A stretch of 64,000 bases of DNA, taken from contig NZ_VOQF01000007.1 in the NCBI RefSeq assembly GCF_007994985.1, positions 1-64,000 on the forward strand, in the 5' to 3' direction. The notes beneath the pieces were generated by a model. That model saw only the letters and a program-made list of their open reading frames with translations, ran no database searches and was not told where the DNA came from. A program made the position numbers and the translations under genes. Every line of letters begins with the position of its first letter. The stretch's first letter is position 1. This DNA comes from Metabacillus litoralis. Lineage in GTDB: Bacteria; Bacillota; Bacilli; Bacillales; Bacillaceae. Shown in pieces: positions 30,332 through 38,968 of the stretch.

Positions 30332-31519
30332 TTAGTCTCCCTGAACAATTGGTGTAGTTTTTACAATGTTCTCCAACACTTGGTAAAGAACGGTTAATTT
30401 AACTTTACCATTCTCCTTCGTCTCGTGCAAAACTTTTTCTCCAATCACCTTTTCATCTTCCACCAAATTATCCTCAATGTCTTTACGACCTTGGTCAAGA
30501 GCTGCTTCTTTTGCTTGCTTAAGTGTATATTTTCTTTCGACCTCTTCTTTTTCAAGATAAGTTTCTTTAAGAAAACCTAATGGTAAAGAAAATCCTAGAA
30601 ACTTCAGATCGTATATATCATCTTCTAGCTCGTAGGAAGTAAATCCTGATTCACCAAATCCCCAAATCGGGAGTTGAAATGAACCGAATTTAAGGTAAAA
30701 CTTATCTTTAGTATTCCCAGTTAACACTTGAAAAGTCGTGTTTATTGGGATTGTTATTGTTGATTTATACCAGGTTTCACCGAATATCTCCGCTTTAGCG
30801 GCAACTTCCTTTTGATCATCTTCTTTCCCAATTAGACCTGAAACTAAGATTTGCCCTTTATCAACATGTTCATTTAAGGTTGTCACTGGTTGACCTTGTT
30901 CAACAAACATTTTTTTAATCACTGCTTCTTTTTTCGCAACAATATGTCGTGGACTAACAAGTTTTTCTTCTTCCGGTTGATTTTTTTCTACAACCTTCAA
31001 ATGATATGTTGTACCTGTTAGTTCTACACCAACCCAAGTGATTTGCTGAATATTATCTGTTAAGGTTTTCTGAATATCATCTGGATTTTCTACAAAAAAT
31101 TGAAACTTTCCTGATGTAACCCCAATTCTAGAAAGCTCCTTCTTAATTAAATGCTCAGTCTCAGGCGAAGCACCATCCACTTCAATTCCCCAAATCATAT
31201 TTGATAAAATAAAAATTAATACAAAGAAGGCGAGAAAACCCATAACAAATCCGTTATTGCGCCAAGAACGCTTCATTAAAAAAGGAAGTCCTAATCTTTT
31301 CTCAAATCTACACTTACACTCATTACGTCTTACTACGTCTCTTAAGGCATGTACATCTTGAAGTCGAATGAAAAAACTTAAACCATCTACTCCGCTTCTA
31401 TGTACATTCCACACAGCTATATTAGATCGTATGCAATCATTTAGAAACCTTTCAGTACCTCTTCCCTCGATACTTACTTTTAATATGCCAAATAAGTAAC
31501 TCGTCCATTGATTTTTCAT
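30332..31519 (-). CDS. yqfD: Sporulation protein YqfD
   Basis: The 395-residue protein has an N-terminal cytoplasmic domain, one transmembrane helix (about 90-112, FVMGFLAFFVLIFILSNMIW), then a large extracytoplasmic part containing VDGASPETEHLIKKEL (POTRA-like) and ending in a Lys/Glu-rich region. The YqfD family belongs to the SigE mother-cell regulon in B. subtilis. Here it is separated from yqfC by 277 bp that include a family 1 mobile element. Confidence 0.9.
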   Translation of the reverse strand: MKNQWTSYLFGILKVSIEGRGTERFLNDCIRSNIAVWNVHRSGVDGLSFFIRLQDVHALRDVVRRNECKCRFEKRLGLPFLMKRSWRNNGFVMGFLAFFVLIFILSNMIWGIEVDGASPETEHLIKKELSRIGVTSGKFQFFVENPDDIQKTLTDNIQQITWVGVELTGTTYHLKVVEKNQPEEEKLVSPRHIVAKKEAVIKKMFVEQGQPVTTLNEHVDKGQILVSGLIGKEDDQKEVAAKAEIFGETWYKSTITIPINTTFQVLTGNTKDKFYLKFGSFQLPIWGFGESGFTSYELEDDIYDLKFLGFSLPLGFLKETYLEKEEVERKYTLKQAKEAALDQGRKDIEDNLVEDEKVIGEKVLHETKENGKVKLTVLYQVLENIVKTTPIVQGD

Positions 31520-31563
31520 AATTCATCCCCCTATTAAAAAACGAATGATAGTAATGGAATGTG

Positions 31564-31589
31564 TGTCTGCTGTGAAATTTACAGCAGAC
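31564..31589. repeat. Inverted repeat in the yqfC-yqfD gap
   Basis: GTCTGCTGT, loop GAAATTT, ACAGCAGAC: a perfect 9-bp stem. There is no T-run on the minus strand, so it is not a standard terminator of yqfC. It could stabilise or process the yqfD message. Confidence 0.6.
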
Positions 31590-31612
31590 AATTTTATTCC
31601 TACCTGATGAAA

Positions 31613-31776
31613 GGCTACTTTCGCAAAAAATTGTTTATTTATAATTCATTGCTTTTTTACGTTTTAGCCTTTTGCTTTAAGCGCTTTACCTGATTATGCT
31701 TTATATAACATTTGATTCCTTTGGTAAATTCATTTCGAATTCATTCGTTAAAACAACAATTTTTGAGAAAAGAGCC
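31613..31776 (+). mobile_element. Diverged family 1 element between yqfC and yqfD (164 bp)
   Basis: Ends GGCTACTTTCGCAAAAAATT and the complement of GGCTCTTTTCTCAAAAATTG, and the length, match the family. The interior is poorly conserved and no target duplication remains (TGATGAAA versus TAGAAAAT). It ends 20 bp after the yqfC stop, so it interrupts the yqfC-yqfD transcript. Confidence 0.6.
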
Positions 31777-31796
31777 TAGAAAATTTATGGAGCACC

Positions 31797-32084
31797 TTAC
31801 GTAGCATCCAGATAGAGAACTTGATCTATCTTTCCTTCTAGTAGAATTTCTTCCGGTAGAATCGTCTTTATGACAAAGGCTTCACCTTTAATTAAAAGTT
31901 GACCTTGTTTTAACAGAAGACGTAGTTCCGTATCAGTAAACGTAAGAAGTCCTCGATGATTTTCTATGTAAATATGAATCTGTCCAACCATCGTTATTCT
32001 AGGAAGATCCATCATGACATCGGGCGGTAGTTCGATTGTGTTGGTAATCCATCTTGTTAGTTGCTGGCGCCATTTTTTTGCCAT
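31797..32084 (-). CDS. yqfC: Sporulation protein YqfC
   Basis: The 95-residue protein reads WITNTIELPPDVMMDLPRIT then repeated beta-strand segments (MVGQIHIYIENHRGLLTF), the YabP/YqfC family pattern. The paralogue YabP works in spore-coat assembly; YqfC itself is of unknown function and SigE-controlled. ATG follows AAAGGGGGTCTTTTTTT. A SigE-like promoter lies at the expected distance. Confidence 0.92.
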   Translation of the reverse strand: MAKKWRQQLTRWITNTIELPPDVMMDLPRITMVGQIHIYIENHRGLLTFTDTELRLLLKQGQLLIKGEAFVIKTILPEEILLEGKIDQVLYLDAT

Positions 32085-32108
32085 AAAAAAAGACCCCCTT
32101 TCATCTCA

Positions 32109-32138
32109 TATGTATGAGAGAAAAGTGAGTCTTATAAC
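32109..32138 (-). promoter_or_regulatory. SigE-type promoter for yqfC
   Basis: On the minus strand GTTATAAG, a 14-bp spacer and CATACATA resemble the SigE consensus. The -10 ends about 25 bases before the yqfC start. It agrees with the known mother-cell expression of yqfCD. Confidence 0.55.
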
Positions 32139-32154
32139 ATCATTATTTGAGAAG

Positions 32155-32694
32155 TTAAAAATGTCTTCTATTTCTTGTGTAATGAGGATTTTTTGCTCTT
32201 GATGGTCCGAGTACTTCACTCCAAATAACACCTTGTACTGCTTTTTGTTGATCGATTAAAAGTGTGTTCCTTTTTATATTACCTTTTATTTTAGGTGTAG
32301 TCTCTTTTACAACACTACGAACCCTTTTTGGTTCTTCCTTAATGATTTCAACATGCTCGACCTTATCAAATGATTCTACTTTCATTTTCTCATAAGCCTC
32401 TTGAACAGTTTGAAGAGAAGGCTTTTGTTCCCTTTTCCTTGTTTCAACAGTTGTCATAACAGGCTTTGGATTTGATCTTGTAGATGGTCTTGTGTTTGGC
32501 CTTGGGCTTGGATTTCGCCTTGGACTTGGGCGTGTATGATCATTTTGTCTTGGTTCAATATGTGTTGGACGTTCTGTTGGACTTTCAGGCTTCTTCTTAC
32601 TTGCATCCTCTTTTCCAGAGGTAAAGATTCTCGAAAATAACCAAGCAAGAAATGCCCATACTATTGGATTTCCAAATATATCTGATATATCCAT
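32155..32694 (-). CDS. yqfB: YqfB-like protein, third gene of the nfeD-floA operon
   Basis: The 179-residue protein has a short N-terminal hydrophobic segment (GNPIVWAFLAWLFSRIF, about 8-24) and a low-complexity Pro/Arg/Ser/Asn stretch (about 38-78) with tandem RPS/RPN units. The C-terminal motif AVQGVIWSEVLGPSRAKNP is conserved in this family. It is probably a membrane-tethered partner of FloA microdomains. This role is inferred from operon position only. Confidence 0.7.
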   Translation of the reverse strand: MDISDIFGNPIVWAFLAWLFSRIFTSGKEDASKKKPESPTERPTHIEPRQNDHTRPSPRRNPSPRPNTRPSTRSNPKPVMTTVETRKREQKPSLQTVQEAYEKMKVESFDKVEHVEIIKEEPKRVRSVVKETTPKIKGNIKRNTLLIDQQKAVQGVIWSEVLGPSRAKNPHYTRNRRHF

Positions 32695-32775
32695 TTATTT
32701 CTCCCTCCTTATAATGAGGAAAAGATGAGTTTGATGGATATCATCAAACCCACTTACTTGTTAATAGCTTAATGA

Positions 32776-33768
32776 TTAATATTCCTCGTGATCATTACTA
32801 TTTTGATTTGTTTTACCAATTGAATCTCTCATATCAGTGTCTGCTGAGATATTCTTTATGTTCATATAATCCATTACGCCAATGTTTCCAGAACGAAGCG
32901 CTTCAGCCATTGCAAGAGGTACTTTCGCTTCTGCTTCAACAACCTTCGCTTTCATTTCTTGAACACGTGCAATCATTTCTTGTTCTTGTGCTACAGCCAT
33001 TGCTCTTCTTTCTTCCGCTTTCGCTTGAGCAATTTTCTTGTCTGCTTCAGCTTGCTCTGTTTGTAGCTCAGCACCAATGTTTTTACCGATATCAACATCA
33101 GCAATATCTATCGACAGAATTTCAAATGCTGTACCAGAATCCAGCCCTTTTCCTAAAACAGTTTGAGAAATTAAATCAGGATTTTCTAATACCTTTTTAT
33201 GATTATCAGATGAACCAATAGTACTTACAATACCCTCACCAACACGCGCGATGATTGTATCTTCACCCGCACCACCAACTAGGCGTTCAATGTTTGCTCT
33301 AACTGTGATTCTAGCTTTTGCTTTTACTTCGATCCCGTCCATTGCAACACCGGCAATAAATGGTGTTTCAATTACTTTAGGATTAACACTCATTTGTACA
33401 GCTTCTAATACATCACGGCCTGCTAAATCAATAGCAGCACAGCGCTCAAACGTTAATTCAATATTTGCTCTCTCAGCAGCAATAAGTGCATTAACTACTC
33501 GGTCAACATTACCACCTGCTAGATAGTGACTTTCCAGTTGGTTAGTTGTTACATCTAACCCAGCTTTATGAGCCTTGATTAATGGGTTAACTACTCGACT
33601 CGGGATAACTCTTCGTAATCTCATCCCAATTAATGTGAAAATACTTACCTTTACTCCTGCTGCTAGTGCAGAGATCCAGAGAGCAATTGGTACAAATGTA
33701 AAGAAAACACCTAAAAAGATTAAACCTAATATAACAAGTCCTAATACTAAAATTGCTGAAGCATCCAT
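32776..33768 (-). CDS. floA: Flotillin-like protein FloA
   Basis: The 330-residue protein has an N-terminal membrane-inserted hydrophobic hairpin (about 3-40), a PHB/SPFH-like domain (about 45-220) and a coiled coil with repeated [16 protein letters not shown] heptads (about 235-290). FloA organises functional membrane microdomains and affects fluidity and signalling. It follows the NfeD-type protease gene by 73 bp. The B. subtilis homologue is yqfA. Confidence 0.95.
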   Translation of the reverse strand: MDASAILVLGLVILGLIFLGVFFTFVPIALWISALAAGVKVSIFTLIGMRLRRVIPSRVVNPLIKAHKAGLDVTTNQLESHYLAGGNVDRVVNALIAAERANIELTFERCAAIDLAGRDVLEAVQMSVNPKVIETPFIAGVAMDGIEVKAKARITVRANIERLVGGAGEDTIIARVGEGIVSTIGSSDNHKKVLENPDLISQTVLGKGLDSGTAFEILSIDIADVDIGKNIGAELQTEQAEADKKIAQAKAEERRAMAVAQEQEMIARVQEMKAKVVEAEAKVPLAMAEALRSGNIGVMDYMNIKNISADTDMRDSIGKTNQNSNDHEEY

Positions 33769-33841
33769 TGTTTTCCTCCTAATAAAAATGATAAGCCTGA
33801 CATGTAAGAAGTAATAACCTCTTTAATTGTTGAACTAACCT

Positions 33842-35158
33842 CTATAATTCTCTCACAACAATACGTGAGCCTTCAACCTTCACTACCTTTACTTTTTGTC
33901 CTTTATTAATATAACTACCTTCAGTTACAACATCCAAGCGTTCATCACCTATTATTGCAGTACCTGCTGGTCTCAGTGTGGTCAATGCAACACCTTCGAC
34001 ATTTATTAATTCGTTTCTCGTTTTACTTGAAACATAGCCACTTTCAGTATTTGTTGAGTCACGCAAAATTAATCGTTTAAAAATATTCATACGTTTTCCA
34101 AACACCTTTACTAATAAGATAGAAACAAGAACGGACACAGCAAAAGCAATCAATAGTGAGATCGTCATTTGTATGAAATTACCTGAAGCGATGTAAAGAC
34201 TTCCGATCACGCTTGCAAAGCCCAATATCCCCATTATACCACCCGGTACAAATAATTCAGCTATTATTAAGATGATTCCTAAAATAAATAGGAGTAGAGA
34301 CTCTAGTCCCGCAAGTCCTGCCACTAAATGTCCATAGAAAAATAGTAATAAAGATGCTAAACCCATAAAACCTGGAATTCCAAAACCAGGTGAATAAAGC
34401 TCGACAACAAGTCCTATACTTCCAATTGAAAGTAAAATTGGAACAACAACTGGATTTGTAATAAATCTTGCTACTTTCTCAGCAAAACTTTCCTCAGCCT
34501 CTAATATTGTTGCATTGGATAAATTCAGCTGATTTAATAAATCCTTTCTGCCCTCTGCAACTCCTTCAGCATATCCAACCTGTACTGCTTGCTTCGTTTC
34601 TAAAGTTAATAAATCACCTTTGCCAGCACCAAACTCAGGAACATCAACATCTTTATCAACCATTGCTAATGCATATTTAGGATCACGACCATTTCGTTCT
34701 GCTGATTCTCTCATTTCAGATAACCATAATGATTGCGCTTTATCATCAGCGGCGTTACCATCACCAGTAATAACAGCTGCAGATCCCATTTGACTACCTG
34801 GAACCATATAGATTTGGTCTGCATTTAATGCAATATAAGCTCCTGCAGAAATTGCTCTTCTGTTTATAAAAGCTGTTATTGGGATATCACTTGATCTCAA
34901 GGTATCCGCAATCTCCATTGCACCATCTACTGCACCGCCTAGTGTATCAATCTCAAGGATTATATGGTCAACACCCTGTTCTTTAGCATCAGTAATATTT
35001 CGTTCAATATATTGCGAAAGTCCCTTTTCAACTGTGTCTTCTAAAGGAATAATATACACTTTTTGATTTGAATCAGCTTTTAATTCATTATTAAAACCAG
35101 TAAAAACACTTAAAACCAGACCCATAATAATCATGAGCAAGAAAAAATACTTTCTCAT
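33842..35158 (-). CDS. yqeZ: NfeD-family membrane-bound serine protease (YqeZ)
   Basis: The 438-residue protein has a signal peptide (about 1-28) and a ClpP-like protease domain with IDTLGGAVDGA and the catalytic serine region RAISAGAYIALNAD. Four to five membrane helices (about 235-350) and a C-terminal OB-fold NfeD domain (GVALTTLRPAGTAIIGDERLDV) follow. It works with flotillin partners encoded downstream. ATG follows AGGAAGGAGG. A SigW-type promoter is directly upstream. Confidence 0.95.
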   Translation of the reverse strand: MRKYFFLLMIIMGLVLSVFTGFNNELKADSNQKVYIIPLEDTVEKGLSQYIERNITDAKEQGVDHIILEIDTLGGAVDGAMEIADTLRSSDIPITAFINRRAISAGAYIALNADQIYMVPGSQMGSAAVITGDGNAADDKAQSLWLSEMRESAERNGRDPKYALAMVDKDVDVPEFGAGKGDLLTLETKQAVQVGYAEGVAEGRKDLLNQLNLSNATILEAEESFAEKVARFITNPVVVPILLSIGSIGLVVELYSPGFGIPGFMGLASLLLFFYGHLVAGLAGLESLLLFILGIILIIAELFVPGGIMGILGFASVIGSLYIASGNFIQMTISLLIAFAVSVLVSILLVKVFGKRMNIFKRLILRDSTNTESGYVSSKTRNELINVEGVALTTLRPAGTAIIGDERLDVVTEGSYINKGQKVKVVKVEGSRIVVREL

Positions 35159-35189
35159 CGTTTACCTCCTTCCTAATCTGCATAATCTT

Positions 35190-35218
35190 AATACGTATAT
35201 GATACCTAATTAGTTTCA
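35190..35218 (-). promoter_or_regulatory. SigW-type ECF promoter of yqeZ-floA-yqfB
   Basis: On the minus strand TGAAAC, a 17-bp spacer, CGTATT, 30-odd bases upstream of the yqeZ start. Both elements match the SigW consensus (TGAAAC, CGTA) known for this operon in B. subtilis, so envelope-stress control is likely. Confidence 0.85.
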
Positions 35219-35351
35219 TACTTTTATTATTAATTTTATTTACAAGAGCTATTCTCATAAACATTAGGGTTTAAAATTCTAAAGGATACAGCACCATATC
35301 GAATATAGCGGAAGAATCTTTTCTACAAGAAAACGTACCTTCTAAAAATAA

Positions 35352-35429
35352 GGTGCATAAACATTGTTAATGATTTTCGTTAAAGGCATTCAACTAAGTG
35401 CGATAACTCAACATTAAGCTATCATAGCC
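35352..35429 (+). mobile_element. Internally deleted remnant of the 265-bp family 2 element (78 bp)
   Basis: Left part TAAACATTGTTAATGATTTT and CGTTAAAGGCATTC follow the start of the 45784 copy. The right part AAGTGCGATAACTCAACATTAAG then ends ATAGCC like its terminus. About 190 internal bases are absent and no target duplication is left. The surrounding 35219-35635 has no gene. Confidence 0.55.
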
Positions 35430-35635
35430 TAAGCTAAGAACTCTAACAAATAACCTTCCTAGTATTTACTTTGTTTTAAAATTCAAGTCTCACTATGTAA
35501 GAAAAAATCAAGCGCCTTTGTTGGCTTAGGGAGATAATCTAACGTTTGATAGACAATAAGCATTAGATTTTCTTCAATGCTAAGACCAACACAAAAACTA
35601 AATACAAGTTTTATTCTTATTTAGTCATAATAAAA

Positions 35636-35796
35636 GGCTGTTTTTGCAAACTTATACTTATAAATACCCAAAGAAATCAGCATTGTAATAAGTCTAGTGG
35701 CATCTTTTCTTCATAAAATAGTAGGCTTATATGCGAAAACACACTGGTTCTCCTGCATATTTTGGTTACATAGCAACAATCTTTCAGAAAAGAGCC
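35636..35796 (+). mobile_element. Family 1 miniature element at the yqeY terminator (161 bp)
   Basis: Begins GGCTGTTTTTGCAAACTTAT and ends in the complement of GGCTCTTTTCTGAAAGATTG. A perfect 8-bp direct repeat, TAATAAAA, is at 35628-35635 and 35797-35804. The right duplication is part of the T-run of the yqeY terminator. Contains the shared AAGTCTAGTGGCATCTTTTC block. Confidence 0.9.
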
Positions 35797-35803
35797 TAAT
35801 AAA

Positions 35804-35834
35804 AAGACATCTTGCATTTTATACAAGATGTCTT
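35804..35834 (-). terminator. Intrinsic terminator of rpsU-yqeY
   Basis: On the minus strand AAGACATCTTG, loop TATAAAATG, CAAGATGTCTTTTTATTAG, just past the yqeY stop. Confidence 0.88.
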
Positions 35835-35840
35835 AATTAT

Positions 35841-36287
35841 TTATGATAGCTGCTGTAGCACAAGCTTATTTACAAGACTTCCGTCTGCTTTACCTTTAAC
35901 TTTGGGCATGAGTGCTCCCATAACTTTCCCCATATCCGCCTTAGAAGTTGCATTTACATCTAAAATCGTTTGTTTAACAATCTCAGAAACTTCTTCTTCG
36001 GAAAGCTGTTCAGGCATATAATCGACTAATATATCGATCTCTGCTTGTGTTTTTTCAACTAAGTCCAAACGATCAGCATTTTTAAATTCTAGGAGGGAGT
36101 CTTTACGTTGTTTAAGTTCGCGAGAAAGCACTGTCAATTCTTCTTCATTAGACAATTCAGCATGACTAGACTTTATTGCTTCATTTTGTAAAGCAGCCTT
36201 AACCATACGAATGACAGCTAGTTTGTCTTTTTCTTTGTTTTTCATCGCTTGTTTCATATCTTGATTCAATTGTTCAAGAAGACTCAT
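35841..36287 (-). CDS. yqeY: YqeY, GatB/YqeY domain protein
   Basis: The 148-residue protein opens [31 protein letters not shown] and ends with the tail-like region [20 protein letters not shown]. It is related to the GatB C-terminal tRNA-recognition domain. It is thought to bind tRNA or aid translation, but not shown. It lies 14 bp after rpsU in one transcript. Confidence 0.93.
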   Translation of the reverse strand: MSLLEQLNQDMKQAMKNKEKDKLAVIRMVKAALQNEAIKSSHAELSNEEELTVLSRELKQRKDSLLEFKNADRLDLVEKTQAEIDILVDYMPEQLSEEEVSEIVKQTILDVNATSKADMGKVMGALMPKVKGKADGSLVNKLVLQQLS

Positions 36288-36301
36288 ACGTACACCCTCT
36301 T

Positions 36302-36475
36302 TTAGAATTTGCGCTTTCTAGCTGCTTCAGACTTTTTCTTACGCTTTACGCTAGGCTTTTCATAGAATTCACGCTTTCTAGCTTCTTGTATTGTACCACT
36401 TTTAGATACAGTACGTTTAAAACGACGAAGAGCATCTTCAAGCGACTCGTTTTTACGAACGACCGTTTTTGACAT
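36302..36475 (-). CDS. rpsU: 30S ribosomal protein S21
   Basis: The 57-residue strongly basic protein has [20 protein letters not shown] and the C-terminal [21 protein letters not shown] 36475 follows TCGGAGGGAGGGAAAGAGA; the longer upstream frame is leader. Located at the 30S platform, it assists initiation. An excellent SigA promoter lies 80 bp upstream. Confidence 0.97.
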   Translation of the reverse strand: MSKTVVRKNESLEDALRRFKRTVSKSGTIQEARKREFYEKPSVKRKKKSEAARKRKF

Positions 36476-36551
36476 TCTCTTTCCCTCCCTCCGAATACAA
36501 CCAATCGACATCTTTAAATAAAACATGCTATAACAAAACATGTACTTTGCC

Positions 36552-36580
36552 ATTATAATATAAGGTATTATATAGGTCAA
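36552..36580 (-). promoter_or_regulatory. Strong SigA promoter of rpsU-yqeY
   Basis: On the minus strand TTGACC, 17 bp, perfect TATAAT. Near-consensus, as expected for a ribosomal protein gene. Confidence 0.85.
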
Positions 36581-36682
36581 CTGATATAGCAAAAACTTAT
36601 TACTTTATTAAGTTGTCTAAATAATACATTTATTCTATGTTTAGTGAAGAAAAACGTTTGTGCTTATAACATAGCATTAAAC

Positions 36683-37351
36683 TTAGTAATCTGAATTTGA
36701 AACTTCACCCTTACTAATTGCAACACCTGAACTAGCACCAATACGTGTAGCTCCTGCTTTTATTAATGCTTCTGCACCCTCAGTGTCTCTTACTCCACCA
36801 GAAGCTTTAACACCTATATCAGGTCCTACAGTTTTTCTCATAAGAGCGATATCCTCAACAGTTGCTCCACCAGTCGAAAATCCTGTTGATGTTTTAACAA
36901 AATTTGCACCTGCTTGAACTGCTATTTTACAAGCTCTAATTTTTTCTTCTTCATTTAGTAAACTCGTTTCAATAATGACCTTTGACAATGCTTTATTTCC
37001 AGCTGCTTTAACAACTGCTTCAATATCACGCTTTACTAAATCATCATTTTTATCCTTTAATGCAGCGATATTGATCACCATATCAACTTCAGTTGCCCCA
37101 TTTTCAATTGCATTTGTTGTTTCAAAGGCTTTTGTTTCAGGTGTGTTTGCACCTAACGGAAACCCAATAACTGTACAAACTTTTACATCTGTTCCTTTTA
37201 AATGCTCAGCTGCTAAACTAACCCATGTAGGATTAACACAAACAGAAGCAAATTGATATTCCTTAGCTTCTTGACATAGTGTTTCGATTACATCTCTTGT
37301 TGTATCTGCTTTTAAAGCTGTATGATCTATCATGTTTGCTATCTTTGACAT
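36683..37351 (-). CDS. deoC: Deoxyribose-phosphate aldolase
   Basis: About 222 residues from ATG 37351 after AAGGAGATGTGATACAT. This TIM-barrel aldolase splits deoxyribose-5-phosphate to glyceraldehyde-3-phosphate and acetaldehyde. Motifs are [31 protein letters not shown], and the Schiff-base lysine in [13 protein letters not shown] with KASGGVRD. In B. subtilis deoC sits in another operon; here it stands alone between mtaB and rpsU, with an upstream palindrome that may be its operator. Confidence 0.95.
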   Translation of the reverse strand: MSKIANMIDHTALKADTTRDVIETLCQEAKEYQFASVCVNPTWVSLAAEHLKGTDVKVCTVIGFPLGANTPETKAFETTNAIENGATEVDMVINIAALKDKNDDLVKRDIEAVVKAAGNKALSKVIIETSLLNEEEKIRACKIAVQAGANFVKTSTGFSTGGATVEDIALMRKTVGPDIGVKASGGVRDTEGAEALIKAGATRIGASSGVAISKGEVSNSDY

Positions 37352-37421
37352 ATGTATCACATCTCCTTAACCTATAGTTGTCCGACCTCTTACATCTTAT
37401 CATTTTACATAAATAAAAACG

Positions 37422-37442
37422 AGTACAAATTTAATTTGTACT
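37422..37442. promoter_or_regulatory. Candidate operator palindrome upstream of deoC
   Basis: A perfect 21-bp palindrome, AGTACAAATT-T-AATTTGTACT, about 70 bases before the deoC start. It overlaps the place where a -35 element would be relative to TAAAAT/GATAAGAT downstream. Likely repressor site; the regulator is not identifiable here. Confidence 0.6.
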
Positions 37443-37520
37443 TATAACTATTTTTTTAGTCATTTATAAATGGTTACCAATAAATCATTCTATTTACCTC
37501 ACTATTGAACATAGCTCCAT

Positions 37521-37556
37521 AGAAAAAAGGATTAGCAGATGCCAACCCTTTTTTCT
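37521..37556 (-). terminator. Intrinsic terminator of the dnaJ-prmA-rsmE-mtaB unit
   Basis: On the minus strand AGAAAAAAGGGTTGGCAT, loop, TAATCCTTTTTTCTATGG, about 45 bases after the mtaB stop. Confidence 0.85.
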
Positions 37557-37600
37557 ATTTATATTATTGATCACCATTTCAGGCATCAATTTTCAATTAT

Positions 37601-38962
37601 TTAAGATGTTAACCGTATATCTCCGCTAATTTCCAATTGTTCGTTCATTACTTTTACAAATTGGCCCTCGTTATATGGATAGCCTGCTCTTGTTATTTTA
37701 ACTTTTACAATTTTGCCTATCATCTCATCATTTGCAGGAAATACTACCTTTAAATAATTATCTGTATAACCAACATATAGATCATTATTAGATTCCTTAT
37801 TGAATTTCTCTTCAGGAATAACCTCTAGTACTTCATCTTCAAATTGTGATGCATATTGCTTTGCTAATTGATCGGAAAGCTCTATTAAGCGATGAACTCG
37901 GTTGTTTTTCACTTCTTCATCTACTTGATCATCCATACGCGCAGCAGGTGTTCCTGTGCGTTTTGAATACGGAAAAACATGTAGCTCAGAAAACTGATAT
38001 TTTTTTATAAAATTAAAAGTTTCCATAAACTCTTCTTCTGTTTCTCCAGGGAATCCTACAATAACATCTGAAGTGATGGCTAAACCAGGTAAAGCTTCTT
38101 TTAGACGATCTAATCTCTCTGCAAAGAATTCCATTGTATATTTTCTACGCATACGTTTCAATACAGTATCAGAACCAGATTGAATTGGAATGTGTAGATG
38201 TCTTACTACTTTATCTGATTTTTTCAGAACATCGATAACATCATCTGAAATTTGACTCGCTTCAATTGACGAAATTCGGATTCTCTTCAAACCTTCTACC
38301 TGTTCATCAAGATCACGTAATAGCATCGCTAAATTATAATCCTTTAAGTCTTCCCCATATCCACCTGTGTGAATACCTGTTAACACGATTTCCTTATAAC
38401 CAGCATTCACAAGCTGCTGTGCTTGTGCTACAACCTCTTTAGGATCACGAGATCTCATTAAACCACGTGCCCATGGAATAATACAAAATGTACAGAAATT
38501 ATTACAACCTTCTTGAATCTTTAAAGATGCTCTTGTACGATCTGTAAATGAAGGCACATCAAGTTCTTCATATACACGTGTTTTCATAATATTTCTAACA
38601 CCATTGATTGGTTGACGCTCTTCTTTAAACTGTTCGATATACTCAAGCATTTTTGTGCGGTCTTGTGTACCTACAACAATATCAACACCCGGAATCGCCA
38701 TTATCTCCGCAGGTGAGGTTTGAGCATAACAACCTGTTACACAAATAACTCCATCAGGATTTTTACGAATCGCACGACGAATAACCTGTCTGCTTTTTTT
38801 ATCACCGGTATTTGTAACAGTACATGTATTAATAACGTACACATCTGCAACACGTTCATATTCAGTACGATCATAGCCTGCATCTTTAAACAACTGCCAT
38901 ATTGCTTCTGTTTCATAATGATTTACTTTACAACCTAATGTATGAAATGCAACTGTAGGCAT
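37601..38962 (-). CDS. mtaB: tRNA t6A37 methylthiotransferase MtaB
   Basis: The 453-residue radical-SAM enzyme makes ms2t6A at tRNA position 37. The N-terminal UPF0004 domain has cluster cysteines in HTLGCKVN, NTCTVTN and TGCYAQ. The radical SAM motif CNNFCTFCIIPW is at about 155-166. A C-terminal TRAM domain (NDLYVGYTDNYLKVVF..) closes it. It is six bases after rsmE. The older name is yqeV. Confidence 0.96.
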   Translation of the reverse strand: MPTVAFHTLGCKVNHYETEAIWQLFKDAGYDRTEYERVADVYVINTCTVTNTGDKKSRQVIRRAIRKNPDGVICVTGCYAQTSPAEIMAIPGVDIVVGTQDRTKMLEYIEQFKEERQPINGVRNIMKTRVYEELDVPSFTDRTRASLKIQEGCNNFCTFCIIPWARGLMRSRDPKEVVAQAQQLVNAGYKEIVLTGIHTGGYGEDLKDYNLAMLLRDLDEQVEGLKRIRISSIEASQISDDVIDVLKKSDKVVRHLHIPIQSGSDTVLKRMRRKYTMEFFAERLDRLKEALPGLAITSDVIVGFPGETEEEFMETFNFIKKYQFSELHVFPYSKRTGTPAARMDDQVDEEVKNNRVHRLIELSDQLAKQYASQFEDEVLEVIPEEKFNKESNNDLYVGYTDNYLKVVFPANDEMIGKIVKVKITRAGYPYNEGQFVKVMNEQLEISGDIRLTS

Positions 38963-38968
38963 TATACC

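Noticed and set aside
32772-33221. Leucine/glutamine-rich plus-strand frame opposite floA
   Set aside because: Composition is that expected from reading the floA coiled-coil codons in reverse; no start signals.
35241-35351. GAGCTATTCTCATAAACATT near 35246 as a further element end
   Set aside because: Weak similarity to a family 1 terminus, but no matching second end and no target duplication.
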